DNA from: Wuchereria bancrofti
Lineage: Eukaryota; Nematoda; Chromadorea; Rhabditida; Onchocercidae
Assembly (NCBI GenBank): GCA_005281725.1
Contig: SSBO01000012.1
Location: 4,789,564-4,853,563 of the forward strand
Reading direction: 5' to 3'
DNA length: 64,000 bases
Both the position numbers and the translations under genes were made by a program. Below are positions 1 to 10,363 of this stretch, piece after piece (the stretch's first letter is position 1; each line of letters begins with the position of its first letter). The notes under the pieces were generated by a model that saw only the letters and a list, made by a program, of their open reading frames with translations, ran no database searches and had not been told where the DNA came from.

Positions 1-66
1 TGTCGTCGATTTTCTATAACTGTGACAAAATTTGACTGTTCTTTCTGTTTCTTTGATTGTAGACAC

Positions 67-88
67 CTCAAACTTGGGTAATTAAACC
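67..88 (-). other. Exact SL1 spliced-leader sequence
   Basis: Read on the minus strand, these 22 bases equal the canonical nematode SL1 leader, which starts GGTTTAATTACCC and ends AAGTTTGAG. The leader is followed by GT, as in an SL RNA gene. The next bases (GTGTCTACAATC) lack the usual GTAAAC that pairs with the leader's 5' end in SL RNA. An AAATTTTG stretch resembling an Sm site lies about 33 nt further on, near 26-34. The sequence then leaves the window. It could be a divergent or dead SL RNA gene, or the 5' end of a retroposed trans-spliced mRNA. The match itself is certain; the interpretation is open. Confidence 0.9.
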
Positions 89-763
89 TTTATTTAACAT
101 AAAAACAAATCAACATAATAATAGCGCATTATACACATCGCATGGATGCAACACAGTTATAAAACGCTAAACATTACAAGAGAGCTAAAACCCCAACCAC
201 ACTATAAATGGACAATTGTAAAGCAATGATTAATTGTAATTAAGAGATGGTGTTGGATAAATGTGAATTTGGGAATAAAGGAAATTTGTTTAAGGATAGA
301 TATTTCTTTGTTACAATATCTATTACATGCATTTCTCATATATCTCATACAGTATAATGTGTGTAAAGCGAGGTTAATTTATGAACAAAGAGATGATTCA
401 TTTACAGCTTCTCCTCGGTTTCCAGCGACAAGCTCTAATTAGACTTAATCCGATCTAATTTGATTCCCAGTCTAAGTTCATTATTTATTACTGATGATTT
501 CTTTTTATTACTTTTTTTTCAATATTTTTAATTTTTTTATTACTTTTTTTAACTGATGCTCTAGCTTAGAGAAACTTGTACGTTCAGCTGAGAACTGCCA
601 AATTATATAACAGAGTCTTAAGAAACTCATAATATTTGTCAGTGAAAGTGGTGAAACTCATCAGGTATATCTGAATTTGAACGAAGGACTTCAGCTTCAT
701 GTTTTATTAGTTCCCCACAGCTCCACATCAAATGTATCTTTTATGGAGATTTTCTTTTTTTAG
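89..763. other. AT-rich stretch, no supported gene
   Basis: No convincing exon is seen. The exon preceding 764 in the acyl-CoA synthetase fragment should lie here and would carry the conserved P-loop (SSGTTGxPKG). I could not find that motif in any frame. Several acceptor-like sites occur (for example near 430 and 664), but none opens a frame resembling the family. Confidence 0.5.
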
Positions 764-1902
764 CAAAAAATATCCATCATATCTTTGAGCTTGTAACCGC
801 TTTCTTAGCATTAAAAAATGGTGCACAGTTGATTGTAACACCTGAACAGTACCCTCGCCAAGTGATTGACATAATCAAAAAATGGAAAGTAAGGTCTTTT
901 CATATCTCACTCAACAAAATAAGTCTAGCAGCATCCAATTTGTGAATGTTCCACTTCTTTTGCACCATAAATATTTTTTTTTTACTGTAAGAATGATCTC
1001 GACCTGTAGTTAGTTTATCATGATTTTTAAACAGATAAGGAAATGCTTGGAATTCAAATATCTAAAATCTAAGTCTTTGAATAAATTAAAGGTAACAATG
1101 GCTTATGTTATCCCAATTTTCATATATCAATGTTCGAAGGATGTTAATTTAGAAAAAGATGACTTGGAATCACTAAAAAGCATTGTTACAAGTGGTGCAC
1201 CAATTGGTGAGACAACTATGCAGTTATGTAAAAAACGCTTGAAGCTGCAGGATCTCCGACAAGGTTGATGTTAATATCCGTTTCAAAATAAGAGATATTT
1301 TGCTTACTGTGATTTATTAGCGACAAAAATAGACCACTTTGTGTTTCCACAACTATCAGTACCTCCACCCGAAAATTGAGATTTCACCACTCTAATTAAA
1401 TTCAAGAGCCACCAGAATATTGCTCGTAGTACTCTCAACGGTAAAAGCTAACGTGATAAAAGGGATTTTCGGATAGGAATTTTAAAACTTGCTGATTCAC
1501 TATTTATAACAGATTCTGGCTGCTACTTATTTCTTTTAAATTCCATAAATCTGGTTTAAATATGATTAATGCATAAATCCCACCGCAAATATTCAGCATA
1601 TTCAATAACAAAAGCTGGTGGAATTTGTTCTCTTGCACCCTACGGTCAAGAAATATTGAAAAGTGTTGGTATACTAATGCCTGGACTACGTTTTAAGGTT
1701 TGTTTATTGAAAGCAATAAATAATCCTCACTAGAAATCTCCCAAACTATTTAAAACACAGGTAATGGATTTCGGAATGAAAGAAACTTGTATGCCGAGAC
1801 AACTTGGCCAAATTCTTATTCATCATTCACATGTAGAAACACCAGCGCACAAAAATCCAGAGCAAGTTAAGGCGGCTTTTGTATCAGAGTTCTTCAAAAC
1901 AG
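764..1902 (+). pseudogene. Acyl-CoA synthetase / 4CL-like fragment
   Basis: Five exons (764-888, 1092-1263, 1597-1697, 1761-1902, with the first preceded by tttttttag) join in one open frame with matching phases. They resemble the middle of AMP-forming acyl-CoA synthetases, which activate carboxylic acids as acyl-AMP and then acyl-CoA. Visible blocks are KNIHHIFELVTAFLAL (family PFFHxxGL), LKSIVTSGAPIGE (family LrxvxsGAAPLg), and LRQ spliced to AYSITKAGG, which occupies the site of the GYGMTE motif. A block like the GEI/NPE region follows and ends in FFKTG where the family has HTGD. The GYGMTE glycine and glutamate are not conserved. The N-terminal P-loop and the whole C-terminal lid domain are not found. 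I treat it as a gene remnant, although no internal stop is seen. Missing exons or an assembly gap are the alternative. Exon count is four here if the unplaced upstream exon is excluded. Confidence 0.68.
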
Positions 1903-3276
1903 GTACAGTAGTGTGAATTATTTGTAAAATTAGTCGAACTTGGAACTCCATTAAATCCTTTGTCTCTCTCTTCTCATGCTCCTTCTTCTGATTCATCTTC
2001 CTCTGTCTACTACACATATGAACTGACTGCCTTTTAAGTTCTAGACATAGTCTGAATCAAAACATGCCAGCAAGGTGAGAAAATTGATAGCAATAGCGAT
2101 GACCATTCCAACTATGGAAAGTCAGTTCTACATACAACACTACAAAATCTGGACAAAATTTAGTTACTGAGAAAAATTCCCGAATTCTTTGTAAACCGTA
2201 TTTGAAGCACCTCTTAGACGTCCCTGATTTAACACTATCCAAGTCACAGAGCTTCTTTCAGTAGGACTAATATAATTGCACAAACTCCTTATCCTATGAG
2301 CTCCTTTTTTGTCATACTTTAAATGCAATTTCAAACTCCAATTTTAATATTTATCGCAGTGCTCCAATACTACGAGTAATTCAACATTTCCAGATATATA
2401 AAATACTAAAACTAGCACTCGCTCGCAAAAGAATTCAATTACGAGACATTATTCGTTAAAATGATTAAACTCGTGACTCTAATTACAAAGTAGTAATCAA
2501 AACAATGCAGTAAAATGCTTTGTATTAAAACCGTGTTTTTTAGTTTCACTTTCTACACTAAGAAAGACTGATATTTTACCAGAACAATATCATAAGCACC
2601 GGCTGTAAGATTAAGGTCAGTTATATATATTACAAAGTAACTGTACACAGCGAGTTAGTAGAAAAGAAACAAACAGCATAACCCGAGTTCCCATTGTATA
2701 AAACCATCACTTTGCGATACATTCATTTCTACTAACCACCATTTTCGACTGAAAACAATTATTGCAAAAGTGTGATTAACAATATTTCGATGTCACTGGG
2801 TATTCTTGAAAAACACGTTACATCCGAGATAGGAAAAATCTGTGTGAGTCAGAATTTTGCTACAAAATGTTAAGCGACTGTAAGGTCTTCGTCACTACAA
2901 CAGTTCAACCTATAATTAGGACGATAAAACGAATAAAGAAAACGACAGACAAACGGTTCCAAAGGAAATATGAATCGTACCACTGAAGAAACATGAATGA
3001 ATAAGATATCAAACAATTAAGCTATAAAAACACAAACGCTAGTCGTTGAAGTTAGCGGTAAATAACAGGACCGTATAGTGCAGGACTGACAGTTAAGAAC
3101 AATATCATCAGTATTGAAGGAAAAGTTTTAACGTGCGAATTTCTGAGCGGACAGTGGTTTATCAAGAACAAAGTAACAGCAAACTGGCAAACATGGTTAT
3201 TCCCCGGGAGAGAGATTTCGCAACCCTAGAGAGTAAAATATTACCAAAACAACAATTACAGTAGCTTAAGTAACAG
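1903..3276. other. Non-coding gap between convergent genes
   Basis: The C-terminal exons of the synthetase fragment would be expected here, with motifs such as GDxGYxDxDG and DRxKD. None is seen on the plus strand. Short open frames occur on both strands without family resemblance. The 3' UTR of the convergent TBCEL gene should occupy the right edge. Confidence 0.5.
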
Positions 3277-5673
3277 TCATACCTGGACACAGATTTTACC
3301 ACCATCTTCGATATGCAACGCCTGAAGCATTTGACTTGGGAAACGCAATTCATCCGGAAATGGATTACCACTGTTAATGTAAAACAGTCGCATACGTCTC
3401 ACAGGAATTCCTGTTAATTTTTCAAGCATATGCATCAGACAAGAGACTGTTTGTGTTAAGCGTATCTTCAGATTTGCATTGTATCTAAAAAATTAAAAAG
3501 GCTTCCTTAAACATTTCTGAGAATAGGTGATTGTAGAAAAATCAAGCAAGAATTGGTCACCCAGTTTCTTCACATATCACAGCAACAACAGCATATTTCT
3601 TCGGAGTCATATCAACTTTACAAAGCTGTTCCACATGTCCATGTCGCTCAATTAATCTAGCAAATATTTTCGGCTTAGTTTCATGGACATCATAATACCT
3701 AGAAGAACAAGATACTAAATGACTTATAAAATATCAGTTCTTTACAGCTCACTTCAGCACTGTTTCAGAAAGTGTTATATTATATCAAAATAAAGTGATA
3801 TAAAATATCCCAAGCATCTAAATTACTTCCCATCAGAGATTTGTCTACATGATGATCATAAACAATCTATATGAGATGAAAAAGGAGAGAATAAAGATGC
3901 AAGACTGTCCAAGCTTAAGTTCACCTTTCATACGTTTATGCGAAGCACAGATGCAAAGTAAAGAGCTAAGCATCACTGTAGCGCATTCTTCAACTAGAGA
4001 AAATTGTAAACTTGAAAAAAATAGCATTACAATATAATGGAAGAAGGAAATAACCTTATGAGGAACCTTTCGGATTGTTCTCGTAGCTCAGCCGATATAA
4101 CTGATCCATTTAGAATTTTCAGTTGAGGAATGCGTCCAATGACCAGATGGAAATGCTCATCATTTGTATATTCTTCCCACAAAGGAATAGCGATGATCCG
4201 CAAATCTTGTAAAGTATTTATATTCGCTAAATGTTCAATGGAACTCCAGTTATCGATCAGACATTTATTTAAACTCAATCGACGAACACCATTCAAACAA
4301 TTCAGATCATCTACCTAAAAAAAATACACATACATACAGATATTAGTGCAACGTCTGATTCGCACTATCGTCATTTAGAGGAAATATAGAAAAAGAGCTT
4401 TTTTTTTCTTGTTTTTTCTTTTTTGTTAAGCGAACTAAGCTAGCTAATTAATTTATAAGTGTTGCAATTCCTCCTTTCCGAGTGCTTGGCATAAGATCTT
4501 AAATGTTAAAGATCTTTTTGAACTTACCAAAAAGACACGAGAATGACAAAAAGACATGAGAATGATATGATACGAGAAATGATGGGAATCAGCACTCTAT
4601 CTTCATAAAAGCTTAATGTCACTGAAAAAGAAAAAAACTTACAAGTACCTACTTTCAATTTACATGATGTACCGCGAATAGGATTTTCACATAGAGATAA
4701 CGATGTCAAATTTGGAAAGAATCTCCATAAAGAAGTGACTGTTTCCCAGTGCTCGATATTACATTTGCTCACATGCAAAGACTCTAATGATTTAGACATG
4801 ACTTCATCGCTAACATCAAAACGATTTTCAAGATTTCTGAAAAAATCTGTTCCATTCCATTAAATTCCGAAAACTGCGTGCCAGTAAGAAAAGAATGTTA
4901 TACAGAAATCTGCAAAATTAAAATGGCAAAATACCTGTTTTCTGACAAGTGTAATTCTTTCAATTTTGGCATTTTATTTAACAATTTTTGAACTGTTGAC
5001 ATTTGCAGATCTGTCCCATTTAATATAAACAACTCCAAATTCACGGCAAGAGGAAGACTTAATACTGCCAAAGATGACTGTAGTGGATTGTATCCCAAAT
5101 TTAATACTTCCAGTCTAGGTAAAGAAAAAATGGCAGTGATTTCTTCCCACGATGAGAGCCTGTTCCAAGCCAAATCTACCTAAATATACAGTTGAACAGC
5201 AAGGATTAAAATCCTAAATGGATTCTAAATGGTGGAGCTATTTCCAACGAATTTGAATTGTATACCTCACGAACATATCCGCAGATTGACAGGAACTGAA
5301 GCTTATCACCGATTCGATCAATGTATTTGTGATTGAGTACAAGCAGCACAAGAGTATGTTCACTAGCCAGCTTACATGGATTTGTACTTGTCTAAATTTG
5401 AAGCGCAAACATTCTATTTATGGATTTTATATGACCACGAGTCCAGTACATGAGTATTCGAAAATGCAAAATAGAATTACTAAACTGGTGAATTTAACTA
5501 ACCAGTTCATCAAACTTCTTATAACCAAGAGTTAATGTAATTAAATTAGAATATTTCCACCTTGAAATACTAACCATAGACTTCAGCATGATAATTGATT
5601 CATCGATGTCCACATTACATAAGTATTTCTTTTCCAATTCTTCAATAAGGGACGTCGAGCTGCATTCTTCATC
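3277..5673 (-). CDS. Tubulin cofactor E-like protein (TBCEL)
   Basis: Seven exons on the minus strand (5575-5673, 5266-5391, 4935-5179, 4653-4836, 4055-4314, 3561-3698, 3277-3487) join in consistent phase to about 420 residues. Human TBCEL has 424, so only a tiny first exon is missing. Leucine-rich repeats fill the first two thirds (VDLAWNRLSSWEE, LEVLNLGYNPLQ, LHVSKCNIEHWE, VRRLSLNKCLIDNW). The family signature follows as IGRIPQLKILNGS and EQSERFLIRYYDV, and a ubiquitin-like C-terminus ends in IEDGGKICVQV. There is no N-terminal CAP-Gly domain, which separates TBCEL from TBCE proper; the start KKYLCNVD aligns with the TBCEL start. Members destabilise tubulin and regulate microtubules in the cytoplasm; the C. 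elegans relative is, to my recollection, coel-1. The gene is convergent with the synthetase fragment. Confidence 0.9.
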
Positions 5674-6267
5674 CTAGAAATGGTATGAATCATTGGAAAT
5701 GGTAGCATATTCAATATTTAAACAACTTAATACATCTTTGTGAAATTATAAAAGACGAATATTATGCAGTACAAAGGACTATCAACTCAAGAGAGAAAAA
5801 AGTTTCTATTGAACATAACAAAGATCACCACAGAACTGTACCAACTTTCAGTGAAATTTGGTTCCTCGTAACTGCAAGACTAAAAGTCATGCCCTATTGC
5901 ATTTACGTCATTTGGTAAATAGTCACAAAACTGGCCGTACGACAGTTCTATCTTAATCATTTGTTGATTAAGCTGTTGGAGATGAAAAATGAAGTTAAGA
6001 AATCATCTCCCCACTAAACTTCTCAAAATCTGCTCAGCAAAAGATGACAAGGAACAAACAGTCTATCCCTCATCTTTCACTTTCTGAAATGAAAGCTATT
6101 GTGATACGCTCAGACATCGCATACTGGAAGTTTCATACAAATTTCTAGGATGAAAATCCTATATGCTTTTAAGTATTTCTAATTAGGAGATCGATAAATC
6201 AGATTCACAAAACGCTGCTTCAAACGTTAAATTGTGCATGTAAATGGAGTCAACGACAATGTGCGAC

Positions 6268-6414
6268 CTCATCAGAGCTTTCAATGCTATATTCATTGGG
6301 ATCCCTGCCGGCAATATAAGCACTGTTACCAAAACCTTTGTCACTCTGCGCTTGTATTCTACCTGCATATTTATCATCAATTCCTTCATCGAACATTTCC
6401 TGACCAATCTCACA
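6268..6414 (-). other. Coding-like orphan exon candidate
   Basis: On the minus strand an acceptor (cgtttttcag) opens a 49-codon frame that closes at a GAG|gtcgca donor. The block is exactly 147 nt, so it is symmetric in phase 0. Its composition is protein-like (QEMFDEGIDDKYAGR, DPNEYSIESSDE), rich in Asp, Glu, Gly and Ala against an AT-rich background. I do not recognise the sequence. It lies upstream of TBCEL on the same strand but does not match the short TBCEL N-terminus. It may belong to an unassembled small gene, or be chance. Confidence 0.3.
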
Positions 6415-7121
6415 CTGAAAAACGTGAACGAGTATCAGGCATGATATGAATTTTCTTGTGGAACACATTCAGGCACTTTCTCAGTTCTTCCCTCTACTCC
6501 CCTCACTACCTCATACTTTGCGCGTTCTTACAATTCCTGTACAGCAGATACAGTGGGTAAAGTGAGAAGGAAAATAGATATAGATAGCCACATCCCAAAC
6601 GTATCAGATGCAATGAAGGCAATGAGAGACTGCTGGAGATGAAGAAGGCTCAGATGGAGGAGATGACAGAGCAGTTTGCATCATCCTCTTTTGTAAATAG
6701 TAAGGACTATACGCTTGAATGGGCCTATAGATCTGTTGGAAATCACCTAGTCTAGTGAACCTGCAGTATCTTCCAGTGTACGAATCGTATGGAGGTGGGA
6801 AGTTTACGCAGTACTTAGCGACTTAAGCAGACTCGTTCATTCATCCCTCCTTTCTTTCCTATAAAGCTTCAATCTTAAACGCGATTGGCATGCGACATTT
6901 TCCTTTTGTCTCCTTGCCAGCATTGGTCAGAGAATACTGGCGACTTTCGATCCTAACACTTAAATAGTAATCTTTGCTTGACATCGCAGTTGTCATCTGT
7001 CTTCTGATATTTTTTCCAACTATTACTTCTTTCAGAATGAATTCTAACTTTAAATCTCCTCGGGGCATTTACATCGTTGAGCAAATGATCAAGCCTTATC
7101 TTTATCGACCGTCCTCATTTT

Positions 7122-7159
7122 GGTTATTCAGGAACCATTTTGGTTATTCCTGAATAACC
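7122..7159. repeat. 13-bp perfect inverted repeat (hairpin)
   Basis: GGTTATTCAGGAA at 7122-7134 is perfectly complementary to 7147-7159, with a 12-nt loop. The motif TGGTTATTC also occurs as a direct repeat at 7121 and 7141, so the hairpin could have arisen by a local quasi-palindrome correction event. Confidence 0.8.
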
Positions 7160-9554
7160 ACGCAATCGATAATATTGCCTCGGTTGAGAGCACTTCTCAA
7201 TGGAGTCCTCCCAATTCTGCATGTTATTCCTAACACGATTTTAAGAAACAAGTAACTTACCAACCTACAATCAACATGATTACCTTCACCCGCTTTGGTA
7301 CTATCAAAAGTTTGATTTGTGTTTCTAGTCTGTGAGGAGAGGGAATGAGAATAGAGCACCTTACGCTATTTAATTTGAACCAGCTTGTTTTTGAATTAAA
7401 ATGATAAGGAAAACTGGATTAATGATTGCTGTTGACACTTACAAGTCATATTTTTTTTAGCTGACACAGCAGAACTTTTTTTCGATTACTGTTTCTCATT
7501 ATTTTTTTGCATTGCTACACTACTGCTTATAATTCGTAATAGTGAACAAGTGGCTTATTGAATAACTCTACAGGATCATACTACTGATGGATCTACTGTT
7601 GTTCTTAGGATTCCATCAATAATTTTTCCTTCCAACATACAATGCGACAAGAAACGGGATATTCCAGATACAATATACATCGCAAATATACAAGGACGGC
7701 CTACTAACTGTTGATTAATATTTCACATTGTCAAGTGCTCTATGTTCTTGCTACCTTCATTTCCGCCTTTTCTCACATTTATTTAGTTGCTTCTTACTTA
7801 ATTACAGAACTTTAGATATATGTTTAAGCAAAACGTAAGTGACGAAATAAACAAACGAAAAGTGTAATTTTCATATAATCATTGCTTCCAGTTTGGTAAC
7901 CAAATGAGATGAAAAACACTGGTATCAACATCAACAGTGGAATAGTTGACGGAAGTGGCTGGAAAAAAAGGAACTTAATAGAAGGTTGGTGACTAAATTC
8001 ATGGATTTGATTACCATCCTTCTATAAACTGCCAATACTTTATTGTATTTCATTTCTCGAACAAAATATTTCAAAGCAGTTAGTGTTATGGTCGTCACTA
8101 AACCTAGACGAAAAGATTCCTACCAAAAACTTCTATACATGAATTTCTGAAGGAACTCTCACTTGTCTTGAAATCAAAAAGTGAACATAAAAATCCTGTG
8201 TAGTGCATAGAAATCTCTTTGAATGTTTTATTTGTATTTACTGACAACGCAGCTCCAGATAACTACGAGTGGGGTCACCTACAGAAACAAGTTTTTAATA
8301 TTTTCAAACGATCAGGAAGATAGTGACGTCTCCAATTTGTTTTAATTATGCAGCACAATTTAGTCTAGTCTATGATCAGAAGCATTTGCTTCGTGTTTGA
8401 TATGGAGACGGGAAAGAAAAGTATATTAGGAAGATGAAGCGGCCGAGTTGAAAGTTTTTTTTTTGAGTTTGACAAAAGATAAACTGAATTAGTTCTAAAA
8501 TTAATGTTGTTGTTTATAAATTATTAAATCTTATCGCTACCAAGAAAAAGAAAGAAGAAAAAGCAATAACTGCCACACGAAATTCCCGAAATGATTCAAA
8601 GGAGCGTTATTTCCATCGAATAAGAACAGGTAGTTCAAGTATTATGTTGTCGGTAAAGTGCAAATTTAGAAATTGGATCAGTGCTGTGACACCAGAACAT
8701 GTGTACCACTGTTTCTTTTCCATTTCTCTAACTCCCAAATGTCTGCTTCTGTTCCGAAAGAACATCTTATGATCGGATATAAAATTTGGCTTATGAATTA
8801 AAATAAAACAGTAATCTAGAGATTTCATTAAATTTGGGAGGCAGTGGTTTGGGAAGCCAAGCAAAACCTTGCGGGTGACCAGTGTTTAGAGAAGTTGAAC
8901 TCAAATTTTTGATGTCCGCTGAAATACTATTCATTCAGTCAGTCATAGGAGCACAACGCACAACTTGCGGATTAGAAAACTGAAGATAACACCCATTTGG
9001 TATCCAGCCAGTCTTTTCTTGATTTCTGCTTGTCTCTACTGTTCCTACTACTCGCAATTACCCAAGTGCAATTCAATTTATTACATTAATTTTGATTTCA
9101 AATGGATCGCAATATACGAGAGGTCGTCTACTAATCTGGTTTCTATACATCAAATTTATAGACTCCATTAGATTCGCGCTATGTTACCGTATTTTTACGC
9201 AACATAGCGTCGCCAAATTAAACAATGCAAACGATGCGTTGTATGTTCAACGCTCCACACTGAATTCACTACGCCATTGGCCCTTCACTTATTTGAACTA
9301 CTACCATTATTGACAAATCTCTTACATGCAGTAAATCGAGCTTCATTCAATTCGCCTTTATGTCGCTGATAACAACAGGTACAAGTCGACTTCAGGTGTT
9401 TTTCCTTATAATATCAAAAAATTACGATTTAATTTCTTCGTTTCTTTGGCTTAGCTCCACTGAATTATAAATGATATACTGGAAATCCTGAAAAAAAGGA
9501 AACTAATCTACGAATTATAATGTAAAAAGGCAGAAACATTTGTATAGAGAGCGG

Positions 9555-9631
9555 TTTCCATCCAGAATGAGCTTCCGATCCAAATGCTCATACACTTTCT
9601 ACTTCATTCCATCCCCTGCTTTGGTAGATAT
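9555..9631 (+). repeat. Diverged direct repeat, copy 1
   Basis: This segment shares CATCCAGAATGAGCTTCCGA (with one change) and the following CACTTTCTACTTCAT-like and CCTGCTTTGGTA-like blocks with 10116-10196. The copies are about 560 bp apart, upstream of the ULK3 gene. The second copy carries a small insertion. No coding frame spans it. Confidence 0.75.
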
Positions 9632-10115
9632 TAAACACCGCTTTCACATCTCCAAATCCCTTGCTCTTTTTGTCTTAATCAGATTCACACTATCTTGCTT
9701 GTCGCCAGCGCGATATTAATGTTTCACAACGAAGCAACTGGTGTGACACACAATTCATCACCATCGTAAGTTGAAACTTCATTGGTAGTGGTCGTGCAAG
9801 GCTGTGACGGGAATTCAAGGGAGTGCGAGAGGGTAGCGTTGACAGACAAAAGGTTGAGACAGAAGTTCAAGATGCTAATGTTGAGATGGGGTATACTGAA
9901 GGAGGATGAAATGATAAGGATATGACGTGAGTATGAGTTTAGACAATGTGATGTGGATGAATATTAAGAATTAATAGAGGTACAAATAGCGTCGATTTAT
10001 CGATTTCTGGTAGTTCTACATATCTGTTTATCATGAAATTGAAACATTTCTTCACAATTACCTCAAAATTAAAATGTCTTTTCTTTCTTTTGCTAATACA
10101 TCATGCACGTTATTT

Positions 10116-10196
10116 TTCCATCCAAAATGAGCTTCCGATCCAAATACCCTATGCTTATGCACTTCCTACTTCATCCCATTTCCTGTTTTGGTAAAT
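10116..10196 (+). repeat. Diverged direct repeat, copy 2
   Basis: Second copy of the repeat at 9555-9631, ending about 170 bp before the ULK3 start codon. It differs by several substitutions and an insertion of a few bases (ACCCTATGC). It may be a short dispersed repeat or a local duplication. Confidence 0.75.
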
Positions 10197-10324
10197 GTTT
10201 TCACTTATGCTGTCAGTTATAGGACTCTTCCATTATAGATCTGTAAACTAGACTACTGTTAATCACTTAGTTTCGCTTGGATTTGTAACCTTGACAAACG
10301 TTTAAGTCGACTTTTATTAGTTTC

Positions 10325-10326
10325 AG
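10325..10326 (+). promoter_or_regulatory. Possible trans-splice acceptor before ULK3
   Basis: A typical nematode acceptor (ttagtttcag) ends 37 nt upstream of the ULK3 ATG with no obvious partner donor nearby, as expected for SL addition. An ATG directly after it would open a short out-of-frame upstream ORF ending at 10377, which weakens the case. Confidence 0.3.
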
Positions 10327-10363
10327 ATGTTTTGTTGTAAAAAGCATACATTATTGTTAAATT

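Larger units (their letters stand above)
5674..10363. other. 4.7-kb intergenic stretch
   Basis: The TBCEL first exon and promoter and the ULK3 promoter should lie here. I see no full gene. The stretch holds a coding-like minus-strand exon (6268-6414), a short hairpin (7122-7159) and a diverged direct repeat pair (about 9555 and 10116). Other open frames are short and low in complexity. Confidence 0.5.
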
